Assembly (NCBI RefSeq): GCF_018224015.1 | Contig: NZ_JAGPOT010000023.1 | Span: 1 to 64,000 of the forward strand | Reading direction: 5' to 3' | DNA from: Pseudarthrobacter albicanus | GTDB taxonomy: Bacteria; Actinomycetota; Actinomycetes; Actinomycetales; Micrococcaceae | Length of the DNA stretch: 64,000 bases | Notes under the pieces: model-generated | The model's database searches: none | Seen by the model: the letters and a program-made list of their open reading frames with translations, nothing else | What the model was told of the DNA's origin: nothing | Position numbers and translations under genes: made by a program | Shown: positions 41,854 to 50,555 of the stretch, piece after piece | Layout: every line of letters begins with the position of its first letter | Numbering within the stretch: the first letter of the stretch is position 1

Positions 41854-43303
41854 CCGCGGATCCGGCATGGCGGGGAAGCGCCAGGCTGTCCAGGGTGCTC
41901 AGGAGCATGACCCCCGCGATGGCCAGGAACGCGCCCCGGTACGGTGCCACCGGATCGCCTCCGGCGGCACCCGGGCCCGCCAGGGCGCCCGCTGACTCGA
42001 AAATCCGGAGCAGCAGCGCCCCGACGGCGATCCCGGCGCCGGTCGCGAGCTGCACCAGGGTGGCAGAGACGGCGTTGGCGGACGGCAGTTCGGCGGGAAC
42101 GACGTCGGCGTACTGGACCGTCGCGTAGGCCGAGAACCCGATGGACCGGAATGCGCCGCTGCCCACCAGCAGGGCGAAGATCAGCGGCTCCGGAGTTCCG
42201 GCGTCGAGCAGTGCGCACAGCGCGAACGTGGCAGCGGAGGCCAGCGAGGCGAACACCAGCACCGGCCTGAACCCGAAGCGCCGGATGAGCGGAGTGGTGG
42301 CCGGTTTGATCCCGATGTTGCCCACGAACACCGCGGCCACCAGGATCCCGGCGTGCAGCGGGTCCCAGCCGAAACCGTTCTGGAACATCAGGGGCAGCAG
42401 GAACGGCACGGAACTGATGGTCAGGCGGTAGGCGAAGCCGCCGGTGGCGGTCGCGCGGAACGTGCGGGTCGAGAAGACCGAGAGGTTGAACAGGGGGTTC
42501 CGCGCCCGCCGCATCCACAGCACGGCGCCAGCCAGGGAAAGCAGTCCGGCGGCGATGCTGAGGGCCGCCGGCGTCCCGGATGCCTGGCCGCCGGCAAGCT
42601 CCAGGCCCACCACCAGGGCGCCGACACCCAGGGTGGTGAGGGCCAGGCCGGGCCAGTCCAGGCGGCGGTTGCCGTCACCCGCGGCGGACGGCACGAGGCG
42701 GAGGGCGGCCAGGAACGCGGCCAGCCCGAGCGGGAGGTTGATGAGGAAGATCCAGTGCCAGGACAGGTACGTGGTGAGTGCCCCGCCCACCAGGGGTGCG
42801 AGGACCGGCGCCAGCAGCCCGGGCCATACGAGGTAGGCGGTGGCCCGCAGCAGATCCTTCTTCGGCGTGCCGCGCAGCACCACGAGGGTGCCCACCGGGA
42901 CCATCATGGCGCCGCCCGCGCCCTGCAGCACCCGGCTCAGGGTCAGCATCGTCAGGTCCTGGCTGAGCGCGCAGAGCAGCGACGCGGCGGTGAAGGTGGC
43001 GATGGCCAGGCAGAAGACCCGGCGTGCCCCGAGCCGCTCCGCCAGCCAGCCGCTGAGCGGGATCCCCATCGCCACCGTCATGAGATAGGCGGTCATGGTG
43101 ATGTTGACGTCTGCGGCCGCCACCGAGAAGTCCGCGGCGATGCTGGGCATCGCGGTGGTGAGCACCGTCCCGTCGAGGAATTCCATGAAGAATGTTGCGG
43201 CGACGAGCAGGGCCAGGCGCGGGCTCCACGCCTCCGGCGCTGCGGCGGCGCCGTTGTGGCCGCCGCCTCCGGTGGTCGCGTCAGGGTCGTTGTTGCTCGG
43301 CAT
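41798..43303 (-). CDS. MFS transporter, DHA2-type drug/metabolite exporter
   Basis: Protein of 501 residues with about 14 TMs. It has the DHA2/EmrB signatures 'FMEFLDGTVLTTAMPSIAAD' (TM1), 'LAERLGARRVFCLAIATFTA' (motif A region), 'SRVLQGAGGAMMVPVGTLVV' and motif C-like 'WPGLLAPVLAPLVGGAL'. Fourteen-TM proton antiporters of this group expel drugs, dyes or metabolites; the substrate is unknown. Its last codons overlap the recQ 3' end on the other strand. A pair of GC-rich palindromes (43340-43364 and 43376-43428) lies upstream. Confidence 0.9.
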   Translation of the reverse strand: MPSNNDPDATTGGGGHNGAAAAPEAWSPRLALLVAATFFMEFLDGTVLTTAMPSIAADFSVAAADVNITMTAYLMTVAMGIPLSGWLAERLGARRVFCLAIATFTAASLLCALSQDLTMLTLSRVLQGAGGAMMVPVGTLVVLRGTPKKDLLRATAYLVWPGLLAPVLAPLVGGALTTYLSWHWIFLINLPLGLAAFLAALRLVPSAAGDGNRRLDWPGLALTTLGVGALVVGLELAGGQASGTPAALSIAAGLLSLAGAVLWMRRARNPLFNLSVFSTRTFRATATGGFAYRLTISSVPFLLPLMFQNGFGWDPLHAGILVAAVFVGNIGIKPATTPLIRRFGFRPVLVFASLASAATFALCALLDAGTPEPLIFALLVGSGAFRSIGFSAYATVQYADVVPAELPSANAVSATLVQLATGAGIAVGALLLRIFESAGALAGPGAAGGDPVAPYRGAFLAIAGVMLLSTLDSLALPRHAGSAVSRPGRAPAAARPPRPRA

Positions 43304-43339
43304 GGGCCTATCCTGCCATCCGGGCGCGGCCGAAGGCGC

Positions 43340-43364
43340 AACGCGTCCGGCCCCCGGACGCGTT
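43340..43364. repeat. Short perfect hairpin upstream of the MFS gene
   Basis: AACGCGTCCGG (43340-43350) and its complement (43354-43364) with a 3-base loop, 12 bases before palindromic element copy B. Confidence 0.6.
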
Positions 43365-43375
43365 ACGCCCGGAGG

Positions 43376-43428
43376 CGCGGGCAGATCAGGGCGGATGGAG
43401 GCCTGCCATCCGCCCTGATCTGCCCGCG
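43376..43428. repeat. Palindromic element copy B, longest arms
   Basis: 23-bp perfect arms (43376-43398 and 43406-43428) around a 7-base loop, containing the GGGCAGATCAGGGCGGAT core. Located between the MFS start and tRNA-Ser(GCT). Confidence 0.9.
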
Positions 43429-43481
43429 GACATCAGCAGCGCCCGGTGCCCGGGATCGATGCCGGCAAATCCCCGGGTACG

Positions 43482-43509
43482 CAAAAGGCCCCGGTCCAGG
43501 ACCGGGGCC
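43482..43509 (-). terminator. Intrinsic terminator of tRNA-Ser(GCT)
   Basis: GGCCCCGGTCC (43487-43497) pairs with GGACCGGGGCC (43499-43509); on the minus strand it is followed by TTTT (plus A-run 43483-43486). It starts 6 bases beyond the tRNA. Confidence 0.85.
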
Positions 43510-43515
43510 AAACGC

Positions 43516-43602
43516 GGAGACGGGGGGATTTGAACCCCCGGTGGAGTTGTGCCCCACACTTCATTAGCAGTGAAGCCCATTCGGCCGCTCTGGCACGTCT
43601 CC
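43516..43602 (-). tRNA. tRNA-Ser (anticodon GCT)
   Basis: Class II tRNA: acceptor GGAGACG/CGTCTCC, anticodon stem CTTCA/TGAAG with loop CTGCTAA (GCT), long variable arm, and T arm GGGGGTTCAAATCCCCC. CCA not encoded. Confidence 0.95.
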
Positions 43603-43663
43603 AATTGCTACTAAGTAGCCAACCAAGGATACGCAGAAGGTGCCACGCAGTGCAAAACGGCCG

Positions 43664-43722
43664 ACGCGGGGTCACTCCGCGCCCATGCCGGCCCGCCGTA
43701 TGGGCAGGATCTGACCCCGCGT
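43664..43722 (-). terminator. Inverted repeat after the prolyl oligopeptidase gene
   Basis: ACGCGGGGTCA (43664-43674) and its complement (43712-43722) with a 37-base spacer, 41 bases past the peptidase stop; possible terminator or repeat. Confidence 0.4.
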
Positions 43723-43736
43723 TCCTCCCTCGACGC

Positions 43737-43772
43737 GGGTCAGGCGCCGGGTCAGGCGCCGGGTCAGGCGCC
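43737..43772. repeat. Three tandem copies of a 12-bp unit over a stop codon
   Basis: GGGTCAGGCGCC occurs three times in a row (43737-43748, 43749-43760, 43761-43772). The third copy contains the peptidase stop codon (43764-43766). Confidence 0.8.
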
Positions 43773-46067
43773 CCGGCCGGCCAGCGAACGCCAGAGGAAG
43801 TGCTGGCTGCGGCTCTGCAGCGCCGCCGCCTGGCGGTTGTCCGAGGCGCCCGCGTGGCCGCCTTCGAGCGACTCGTGGAACCAGACGTTGGGGATGCCCA
43901 TCGCCTGCATCCTCGCGGCCATCTTGCGGGCCTGGACAGGCCCCACCCGGTCATCGGACGTGGCGGTCCAGATGAACGTTTCCGGATAGTCCACGCCGTC
44001 CTTGAGCAGGTGGTAGGGCGAGAACGTCCTGATGAAGTCCCACTGCTCCGGCACATCGGGGTCGCCGTATTCGGCGATCCAGGAGTACCCGGCGGACAGC
44101 TTGCTGTACCGGCGCATGTCCAGCAGCGGCACCCCGCAGGACACGGCGCCGAACAGCCCGGGGTACTTGGTGAGCATGTTGCCCACCAACAGGCCGCCGT
44201 TGGAACCGCCCACGCACCCGAGCCGCTGCCGCGAGGTGACCCCGCGGGAGATGAGGTCCTGCGCCACGGCCGCGAAGTCCTCGTACGCCCGGTGCCTGTT
44301 CTCCTGCAGCGCGGCCCGGTGCCACGCCGGCCCGTATTCGCCGCCGCCGCGGATGTTCGCCACGACGTAGACCCCGCCGCGGGAATGCGGGGCTTCCCCG
44401 TCGGCGCCGGCGGATTCCGCGGTGCGCCGTTCCAGCCAGGCCCGCCCGATCACGCCGCTGTAGGCCGGCGTCCGGGAGATCTCGAAGCCGCCGTAGCCGG
44501 AGAGCTGGGTGGGATTCTGGCCGTCCAGCACGAGGTCCTTGGAAGCCACCTGGAAGTACGGCACCCGGGTGCCGTCCGTGGACACGGCGAAGTGCTGCTG
44601 GACCTCGTAGGCCTCGTCATTGAAGAACGACGGCGAGGAGCGGATCACCTCGTGCGTGCTGGCGATGCCGGCGCCGGCATCGCCAGATGCACTGTCAGGG
44701 GCGCGTTTCAGGGTGCCACGGGTGAGCGTGCTCGGCGTGGTGAAGCCGGTGGCCACGAGCCAGAAGTCGTTCCCCGCGCCGGGGGCAACCTCCTCCGTCA
44801 CCGCGCGGGCGCCCCCGGTACCGTCGTCGTCGGAGCCCTCCGCGTCGTCTTCGTCGTCGACGGCGTAGGCCGTCACGTCATGCAGCGGTGGGCAGGCGTC
44901 CAGCACGGTGGCAGCCCAGGCCGCGTCCGTGCCGGGACGCTGCGGATCCAGCACCCGGATCTCCGAGGACACGTCCCGCAGCAGGTTCAGCAGCAGGAAG
45001 TCCCGTGTCCAGCTCCAGGACTGCAGGGAGGTGTTCGCGTCGGGGGTGAACAGCACGGACAGGTCCCGTTCGCCGGCAAGGAACGCCTCGAAATCCGCCA
45101 CGAGCAGGGATCCGGCCGGGTAGGTTGCGCCGTTGACGGTCCAGTCACGCTGCGGCCGGAACAGCAGCCATTCGCGGTGTGAGCTCAGGTTCACGTCGGC
45201 CGGAACGTCGAGCTGCACCCACTCGTTCCCGCGCAGCACCGAGGTGTTCTTCTCGAAGAAACTGATCCAGTCCACGGCGAAGGTCCGCTCGAACCCGGGG
45301 GTGGAATCGTGGGCCACCAGCGCCATCATGTGCTCTTCGGGGATCTCGAACAGCCGCTCGGCCGTGGCCAGCGACCCGCCGCGGCGCAGTTTCACGCCGG
45401 TCCGGGCATAGGAGGAGGTGGTGCTGGGCAGCCCGTCGGCGGTGCTGGCCACGAGCAGCGTGTCCGCGTCCAGCCAGGAGGCGTTGCCCTTCGCCGTCGG
45501 CAGGTCGAAGCCGCCCGCCGCCGGGTCCACGAAGCTGCGGCGCTCGACGTCGAACTCGCGGTGGCGGTTCGCGTCGCCGCCGTCGGGGGAGAGGGCCAGC
45601 AGTGCCCGCCGGTGCGGTTCCCCGGCGGCCGGGCGGAGGAAGGTGGCGCCGTGGAAGACCCATTCCTGGCCTTCCGCCGCGGCCAGGGCATCCACGTCCA
45701 GGAGGATGTCCCATTCGGGTGACCCGCCCCGGTAGCTCTCCCAGCCGGTGCGGCGCCACAGGCCCTTGGGGTTCTCCCGGTCCTTCCAGAAGTTGTAGTA
45801 CCACTCGCCGTGCTTGCCGACCATGGCGATCCGGTCCGTGGAATCGAGCACCTCGAGGATGCTGGCTTCAAGTCCGGCGTAGTCCGCATCCTCCAGCAGT
45901 TCCTCGGTCCGGGCATTCTGCTCCCGTACCCAGGCCAGTTGCTCCTCGCCGTAGATGTCCTCCAGCCAGATGTTCTCGTCGACGGGTTCGGAGCCGGCCC
46001 CGGCGCCCGCTGTTGATGCGGTGTTGGGGCCGGACGCGGGCTGATGGTCAGCTTCAGTGGTGGTCAT
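43764..46067 (-). CDS. Prolyl oligopeptidase family serine peptidase (S9A)
   Basis: About 767 residues: an N-terminal region and beta-propeller (about 30-470), then the alpha/beta-hydrolase domain with 'ANIRGGGEYGPAWHRAALQE' (oxyanion-side loop) and the catalytic triad Ser in 'GGSNGGLLVGN', Asp in 'TATSDDRVGP' and His in 'EGGHAGASDN'. It cleaves short peptides after proline. No signal peptide, so cytosolic. An Asp/Glu-rich insertion ('YAVDDEDDAEGSDDDG') interrupts the propeller. The start at 46067 is preferred; 46076 is also possible. The frame remains open upstream only because of GC-rich antisense sequence. Confidence 0.93.
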   Translation of the reverse strand: MTTTEADHQPASGPNTASTAGAGAGSEPVDENIWLEDIYGEEQLAWVREQNARTEELLEDADYAGLEASILEVLDSTDRIAMVGKHGEWYYNFWKDRENPKGLWRRTGWESYRGGSPEWDILLDVDALAAAEGQEWVFHGATFLRPAAGEPHRRALLALSPDGGDANRHREFDVERRSFVDPAAGGFDLPTAKGNASWLDADTLLVASTADGLPSTTSSYARTGVKLRRGGSLATAERLFEIPEEHMMALVAHDSTPGFERTFAVDWISFFEKNTSVLRGNEWVQLDVPADVNLSSHREWLLFRPQRDWTVNGATYPAGSLLVADFEAFLAGERDLSVLFTPDANTSLQSWSWTRDFLLLNLLRDVSSEIRVLDPQRPGTDAAWAATVLDACPPLHDVTAYAVDDEDDAEGSDDDGTGGARAVTEEVAPGAGNDFWLVATGFTTPSTLTRGTLKRAPDSASGDAGAGIASTHEVIRSSPSFFNDEAYEVQQHFAVSTDGTRVPYFQVASKDLVLDGQNPTQLSGYGGFEISRTPAYSGVIGRAWLERRTAESAGADGEAPHSRGGVYVVANIRGGGEYGPAWHRAALQENRHRAYEDFAAVAQDLISRGVTSRQRLGCVGGSNGGLLVGNMLTKYPGLFGAVSCGVPLLDMRRYSKLSAGYSWIAEYGDPDVPEQWDFIRTFSPYHLLKDGVDYPETFIWTATSDDRVGPVQARKMAARMQAMGIPNVWFHESLEGGHAGASDNRQAAALQSRSQHFLWRSLAGRGA

Positions 46068-46166
46068 GGCCCCCATCCAAGCAACATCTTCGCGCCGGTA
46101 GCAAGTCACACGGCGGGCCAGGTGGAACGTCAGGCCAGGACCACAGATGCCGATACGCTGGAGCCC

Positions 46167-48239
46167 GTGGGCACAGCGCAGAATATCCGGACGGCACTGA
46201 TAGGCGCCGGTCCCCGGGGCACGAGCGTGCTGGAGCGGCTGCTGGCCAACTGGGCACAGGCCGGCGCCGGGCACGGGGGCGCGCAGGCCCTCCACATCGA
46301 TGTGATCGACCCGTATCCCGCGGGCCCCGGCCACGTGTGGCAGCCCGGCCAGTCCCGGCTGTACCTGATGAACACGCAGTCCTTCTATCCCACGGTCGTC
46401 CCGGAGGACCCGGAGGACCCGGAGCTCGCGGAACCGCTGGCCGGACACACCTTCGACCGCTGGCGTGAACTGCAGCAGCGGCACCCCCATCCCTCGCTGG
46501 CCGCGCAGGAACGTCACGAACTGTCCGGGCTGGGCCCGGCGGACTTCCCCAGCCGCGCCCTGTACGGGCGCTACCTCCGCCGCACCGTCGAGGAACTGCT
46601 CACGCGCCTGCCGGCCGGCGTCACGGTGGACTTCCACGAGACCGCTGCGACGTCCGTCCGGCGCGCAGGCGCCGGGCAGAACGGGGACGTGAGGTTCGAC
46701 GTCGGGCTCGCGGACGGCGCGGTGCTCACGGTCGGCTCCGTCGTGCTGGCCCTGGGCCATCTTGACGCGCGGCTGAACCCGGAGCAGCGGGAGCTGCAGG
46801 CCGCGGCGGAGGAGTTGGGGCTGCTCTACTTCCCGCCGGCCGCCCCGGCCGACGTCGACTGGTCCCGGATCCCGGCGGTCAAACCGGTCCTGGTCCGTGG
46901 CATGGGCCTGAACTTCTTCGACATGATGGGCCAGCTGACCGAGGGGCGCGGCGGCACGTTCCTGGCTGCAGACACAGCCGTGGAGGGAGGCGCGGGGCTG
47001 AGGTACCTGCCGTCGGGCCGCGAACCGCTCATCATCGCCGCCTCGCGCCGCGGCACCCCGTACCGGGCCAAGGCCGCCCTGTCCGGGTATTACCCTGCCG
47101 CCGTGTCGCTGCGGTACTGCACGGAGGCCGCCCTGGCGAGGTTCGCCGCGGCGGGGATCCGGCCGGCCTTCGACCACGACCTCTGGCCGCTCCTGCACCG
47201 GGACGCGCTCTGGGCCTACTACTCCACGCTGGCGCGCTCGCAGCCCGGGGCCATCCTCACCGATCCCGCGGAATTCCTGCGCGCCCTGGACGCGGCCCTG
47301 CGCCCGCACGCGCACACCACGGCCAAATGGGAGGGCGCCGTGGACTCCGTGATCGATGTGCACGTCCGGCCGGCCCACCGCCTGGACCTGCTGGGCCTCG
47401 CGGCGCCCCTGGCCGGGCGGTCCTTCGGCTCCCGGGCGGAGCTGGACGCGGCGGTCGTCGACTATCTGCTCGACGACGCCCGGCGTTCGGCGGTGGGGGA
47501 GGACGACCCGGTCAAGATGACGATCGGCGCCCTGCATCACGGCCGAGCGGTGCTCAAAACAGCCGTGGCGGACGGCGGCATCACGGACGAGTCGTGGGTC
47601 GCGGGGCTCCGCGGCTGGTTCGAATCGTTCGTCGAAGGCCTCGCCAGCGGTCCGCCCGCGCTGCGTGCCGAACAGCTCGCGGCCCTGGTCCGCGCTGGCG
47701 TCGTCCGGTTCGTCGGACCGGACCCCAAGTTCGGCGTCGACCGCAAGGCGGGGACCTTTACCGCGGCCTCGCCGTGGGTCGGCGGCGGCCCGGACGCCGG
47801 GGCGGAAGGCGGCGTCGTCGTGGGCGATCCGGTGGCGGCCGCGGCCATGATCGAGGCACTCGCGCCGGCCAACCGCGTGAGCGTCAACAAGTCACCGCTG
47901 CTGGAACAATTGCTCGCCGAGGGACTCGTGCGCCCGCGCCTGATGATGACGGCGGAGGGCACCCCGGTGCAGACCTCGGGCCTGGACGTCACCCCGCACC
48001 CGTACCGGCCACTGGGCGCGAACGGCTCCGTGACGGAGGGCCTGTACGTTCTGGGGCTCCAGCTCTCCGCCGCACAGTGGGGCACCGCGATCGCGGCCGA
48101 GGCCCGGCAGAAGAACGGCCCGGCCTACCGCAGCGGCCAGCGCACCCTGCGCGACGCCGACGAGATCGCCCGCGGCATCCTCGGTTTCCAGCCGCACCAA
48201 AAAATGAGCATGCCCCACGTACGCGCCCACGAAAAATGA
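46167..48239 (+). CDS. FAD/NAD(P)-binding protein
   Basis: Protein of 690 residues of the FAD-NAD(P)-binding (PF13454-like) family: Rossmann site 'ALIGAGPRGTSVLERLLANW', 'IDVIDPYPAGPGHVW', 'LYLMNTQSFYPTVVPED', 'PSRALYGRYLRRTVEELL' and 'GSVVLALGHLD'. The reaction is unknown; relatives occur beside amino-acid and siderophore pathways. GTG 46167 is preferred: TACGCT (46154-46159) sits 7 bases before it (leaderless pattern). The last dozen residues ('KMSMPHVRAHEK') and the stop codon are encoded by a repeated element (48199-48250) rather than by conserved sequence, so the ancestral stop was probably slightly upstream. Confidence 0.82.
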   Translation: MGTAQNIRTALIGAGPRGTSVLERLLANWAQAGAGHGGAQALHIDVIDPYPAGPGHVWQPGQSRLYLMNTQSFYPTVVPEDPEDPELAEPLAGHTFDRWRELQQRHPHPSLAAQERHELSGLGPADFPSRALYGRYLRRTVEELLTRLPAGVTVDFHETAATSVRRAGAGQNGDVRFDVGLADGAVLTVGSVVLALGHLDARLNPEQRELQAAAEELGLLYFPPAAPADVDWSRIPAVKPVLVRGMGLNFFDMMGQLTEGRGGTFLAADTAVEGGAGLRYLPSGREPLIIAASRRGTPYRAKAALSGYYPAAVSLRYCTEAALARFAAAGIRPAFDHDLWPLLHRDALWAYYSTLARSQPGAILTDPAEFLRALDAALRPHAHTTAKWEGAVDSVIDVHVRPAHRLDLLGLAAPLAGRSFGSRAELDAAVVDYLLDDARRSAVGEDDPVKMTIGALHHGRAVLKTAVADGGITDESWVAGLRGWFESFVEGLASGPPALRAEQLAALVRAGVVRFVGPDPKFGVDRKAGTFTAASPWVGGGPDAGAEGGVVVGDPVAAAAMIEALAPANRVSVNKSPLLEQLLAEGLVRPRLMMTAEGTPVQTSGLDVTPHPYRPLGANGSVTEGLYVLGLQLSAAQWGTAIAAEARQKNGPAYRSGQRTLRDADEIARGILGFQPHQKMSMPHVRAHEK

Positions 48240-48317
48240 GCATGCCCCACCCCCGGGCTGAGCAGTGGACATTTGGGCAATATGTCCACTGCTGCGGCCC
48301 GGGGGAGGGCATGCTCA
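48199..48317. repeat. Composite direct/inverted repeat with nested hairpin
   Basis: AAAAATGAGCATGCCCCAC occurs at 48200-48218 and 48232-48250, and TGAGCATGCCC returns inverted at 48307-48317. Between them lie a 9-bp GC stem (48250-48258 with 48297-48305) and a 12-bp stem AGCAGTGGACAT/ATGTCCACTGCT (48261-48272 with 48282-48293). The whole can fold as one long arm. It lies between convergent genes and overlaps the 3' end of the FAD/NAD(P)-binding gene. Confidence 0.85.
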
Positions 48318-48348
48318 CTGGGTGAAGGGTTTGGAAATCAGGCTCCCG

Positions 48349-49146
48349 CTACGGGGTCTCGCCGCCTCCGCGGGGCAGTTCCTGGCTGATCATGAAAATG
48401 GCGCCCGTCGGGTCGGTCAGGGTGGCATTCCGGCCGTAGGGGGTGTCTTCGGGTGGCCGGACAACGCTGCCGCCCAGCTCAACGGCCTTGGCGATGGCGG
48501 CGTCGGCGTTCTCCACGCCGAAGTAGACGATCCAGTTGGAGGGCACGCCTTCCGGGAGGAAACCGGAGGCGTCCAGGATCCCGGCCTTGGCCGCGTCTCC
48601 GGCGCCGAGGGTGGTGTACCGGAACTCGGGGGTGTCGCTGAGGACGGCGGTGTCCCAGCCGAAGGCGTCCTGGTAGAACTTGACCGCCTTGTCATAGTCC
48701 TTGGTGTGGAGCTCATGCCAGACGGGGGCACCGGGCTCGGCGGCCAGTTGGTAGCCCTTGTGTTCCAGGGGCTGCCAGACGCCGATCGAGGCGCCGGACG
48801 GGTCGCCGAAGATGGCCATGTGGCCCTGTTCGGGAACATGCATCGGTTCCATGTAGACCTGGCCGCCGTTCGCGGTCACGGCAGCGGCGGCGGCCGCGGC
48901 GTCGCCGGTCTGCAGGTAGGTGGACCACATGTCCGGCATCGCGGCCTGGGCTTCCATCTTCTGCATGACGCCGGCGACGGACTTTCCGTCCTTGGAGGCG
49001 GTGATGTAGCCGCCGTATTTCTCCTGGTCGCCGGCCTCGAATGTCCAGCCAAAAAGTTCGCCGTAGAACGACTTGGCCTTTTCAGTGTCCGATGTCATCA
49101 GGTCGATCCAGCACGGTGCGCCGTTGGAGTGCTCGGGTGTAGGCAT
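48349..49146 (-). CDS. Two-domain VOC-family protein
   Basis: Protein of 265 residues made of two vicinal-oxygen-chelate modules: 'GAPCWIDLMTSDTEKAKSFY' starts the first and 'GAPVWHELHTKDYDKAVKFY' the second, each followed by 'GGQVYMEPMHVPEQGHMAIF' or 'GGSVVRPPEDTPYGRNATLT' and ending 'DPTGAIFMISQ'. Such two-module proteins are often annotated as glyoxalase or hydroxylase-like (CFP30 type) with no proven reaction. AGGAG is 6-7 bases before ATG 49146; the longer frame upstream is not needed. Confidence 0.88.
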   Translation of the reverse strand: MPTPEHSNGAPCWIDLMTSDTEKAKSFYGELFGWTFEAGDQEKYGGYITASKDGKSVAGVMQKMEAQAAMPDMWSTYLQTGDAAAAAAAVTANGGQVYMEPMHVPEQGHMAIFGDPSGASIGVWQPLEHKGYQLAAEPGAPVWHELHTKDYDKAVKFYQDAFGWDTAVLSDTPEFRYTTLGAGDAAKAGILDASGFLPEGVPSNWIVYFGVENADAAIAKAVELGGSVVRPPEDTPYGRNATLTDPTGAIFMISQELPRGGGETP

Positions 49147-49319
49147 GTAGGGCTCCTGCTCTGTCCTGCGGCCGGTCACTTGTTGTGGCGGCCGCCAGCT
49201 TCGGGTGGTGGGTGGAGACAACAGAGAGACTATGCCGGGGCACTGACGGTTTCAATGGACCGGCGGAATTGCCGCCGGGTTCGCGGGTCGATTCGCGCGT
49301 CAGCGGACCCGGCGTCGGA

Positions 49320-49364
49320 GGCAGATCAGGGCGGTGGACCGGTCCGTATCCGCCCTGATCTGCC
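49320..49364. repeat. Palindromic element copy C
   Basis: 15-bp arms GGCAGATCAGGGCGG (49320-49334) and complement (49350-49364); the loop contains a second small palindrome GGACCGGTCC (49336-49345). It lies between divergently transcribed genes, so it is not positioned as a terminator of either. No gene is seen in the rest of 49147-49482. Confidence 0.85.
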
Positions 49365-49482
49365 CACATTGCCGGCCAACTTCCCGCGACGGCTGCCGTG
49401 CGCTGCCTCCGCGCTGCCGTCCTGTCGCTGCGTCTGTGGATAACCGGCGGCACCGGCAGCCGGACTGTGGCCTAATGTTCGA

Positions 49483-50430
49483 ATGGCGACAGCGAAACCC
49501 TTGCCCGAGGCACTGGCGGCGGCCTCGTTCACGATCGGCGAAGCCAGGCTCCACGGACTCTCCCCGTGGCGGGCCAAGGCCGCGGACATCCACGTGCCAA
49601 GCCGCGGGATCAGGGTGCCGGCCGGGCGGGAACAGCCGCTCCTGGCGCGGGCCCGCCCCTACACGCGGCTGGGGACGGCCGACACCGTCAGCTTCGACTC
49701 GGCCGCCGACATCCACCGCTTCAAGTTACCCGGCGACCCGGTGAACGCCGGGTCGGCGCCTTCGGCAAGGCTCCTGCATCTGACCAGAAACGGCTCCGCC
49801 GCCCCGCGCCGAAAGGGGGTCGTCGGCCACCGCTCCGAATTGGCGCCCACCGAAATCGTGATTCTGCAGGGCGTTCCGGTCACCTCCATTCCCCGCACCT
49901 TGCTCGATCTGGCGGGAACGGGAACCTTGAGCCGCGATGACATCGTGGTCATTGTCGACGACCTCATCTGCGAACATTCGCGCGCCCGGTACCCGCGGGC
50001 AGCGCGGATACCGCTGCGGGAGCTTCTTCGCTACGCAGAGCAGAAACGCCCCGTGGCAGGGCTTCCGCTGCTTCGGAGCGCACTCCAGCTGGTTCGGGTC
50101 GGCGCCGATTCGCCGCCCGAAACCCGGCTCCGACTGCTGTTCGGACGCTCCGCCCTGCCGGCCTTTGAAGCGAACTACGTCCTCATGGACTCCCTCGGCA
50201 CTCCGTTGTGGGTAGACCTGGCATGCCCGGAATACCGTCTGGCGGTGGAGTACGACGGCGCCCATCACCTGACGCCCGCCCAGCAGCAGCTCGATGCCCT
50301 GCGCCGCGAGCGTACTGCCGATGCCGGCTGGCGGCAGCTGGTCATCAACAAAGTCGATGTCCGGAACGGTGAGGACTGGGTGCTGACCCGCGTCCGGCTG
50401 GCCCTGCGGGCGCAGGGCTGGACCGGATAA
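49483..50430 (+). CDS. AbiEi-like/DUF559 endonuclease-fold protein
   Basis: Protein of 315 residues. The C-terminal 100 residues read as a Vsr/DUF559 PD-(D/E)XK domain: 'PPETRLRLLFGRSALPAFEA' (Glu), 'PLWVDLACPEYRLAVEYDG' (Asp...Glu-x-Asp) and 'DALRRERTADAGWRQLVINK'. The first 200 residues resemble the AbiEi-type region common in actinobacterial proteins of this class ('GVPVTSIPRTLLDLAGTGTL'), with a short helix-rich start. Such proteins are common singletons in Micrococcales. A nuclease or toxin-antitoxin/defence role is suggested by the fold but not shown. TAATGT (49473-49478) lies just before the ATG. Followed by palindromic element copy D. Confidence 0.8.
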   Translation: MATAKPLPEALAAASFTIGEARLHGLSPWRAKAADIHVPSRGIRVPAGREQPLLARARPYTRLGTADTVSFDSAADIHRFKLPGDPVNAGSAPSARLLHLTRNGSAAPRRKGVVGHRSELAPTEIVILQGVPVTSIPRTLLDLAGTGTLSRDDIVVIVDDLICEHSRARYPRAARIPLRELLRYAEQKRPVAGLPLLRSALQLVRVGADSPPETRLRLLFGRSALPAFEANYVLMDSLGTPLWVDLACPEYRLAVEYDGAHHLTPAQQQLDALRRERTADAGWRQLVINKVDVRNGEDWVLTRVRLALRAQGWTG

Positions 50431-50460
50431 GCCGGGAATGCCATGCCACCGGTCGAGGCT

Positions 50461-50507
50461 GGGCAGATCAGGGCGAATCGGCGGCCCCTATCCGCCCTGA
50501 TCTGCCC
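50461..50507. repeat. Palindromic element copy D
   Basis: GGGCAGATCAGGGCG (50461-50475) and complement (50493-50507), with one mismatched pair extending the stem inward. Located 30 bases after the DUF559 gene and about 100 bases beyond the 3' end of tRNA-Ser(TGA). Confidence 0.85.
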
Positions 50508-50555
50508 GCAACCCGTGCCCGCTCCCGCGTCAGTCCCGCGGGCCGCTCCCGGACG

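Noticed and set aside
46068..47540. N-terminal extension of the prolyl oligopeptidase frame by about 490 codons
   Set aside because: The extension reads antisense to the FAD/NAD(P)-binding gene and lacks domain features; the peptidase family begins near 46067.
35726..50507. Interpretation of the palindromic copies as a CRISPR array
   Set aside because: Copies are kilobases apart, not regularly spaced, and have no cas genes nearby.
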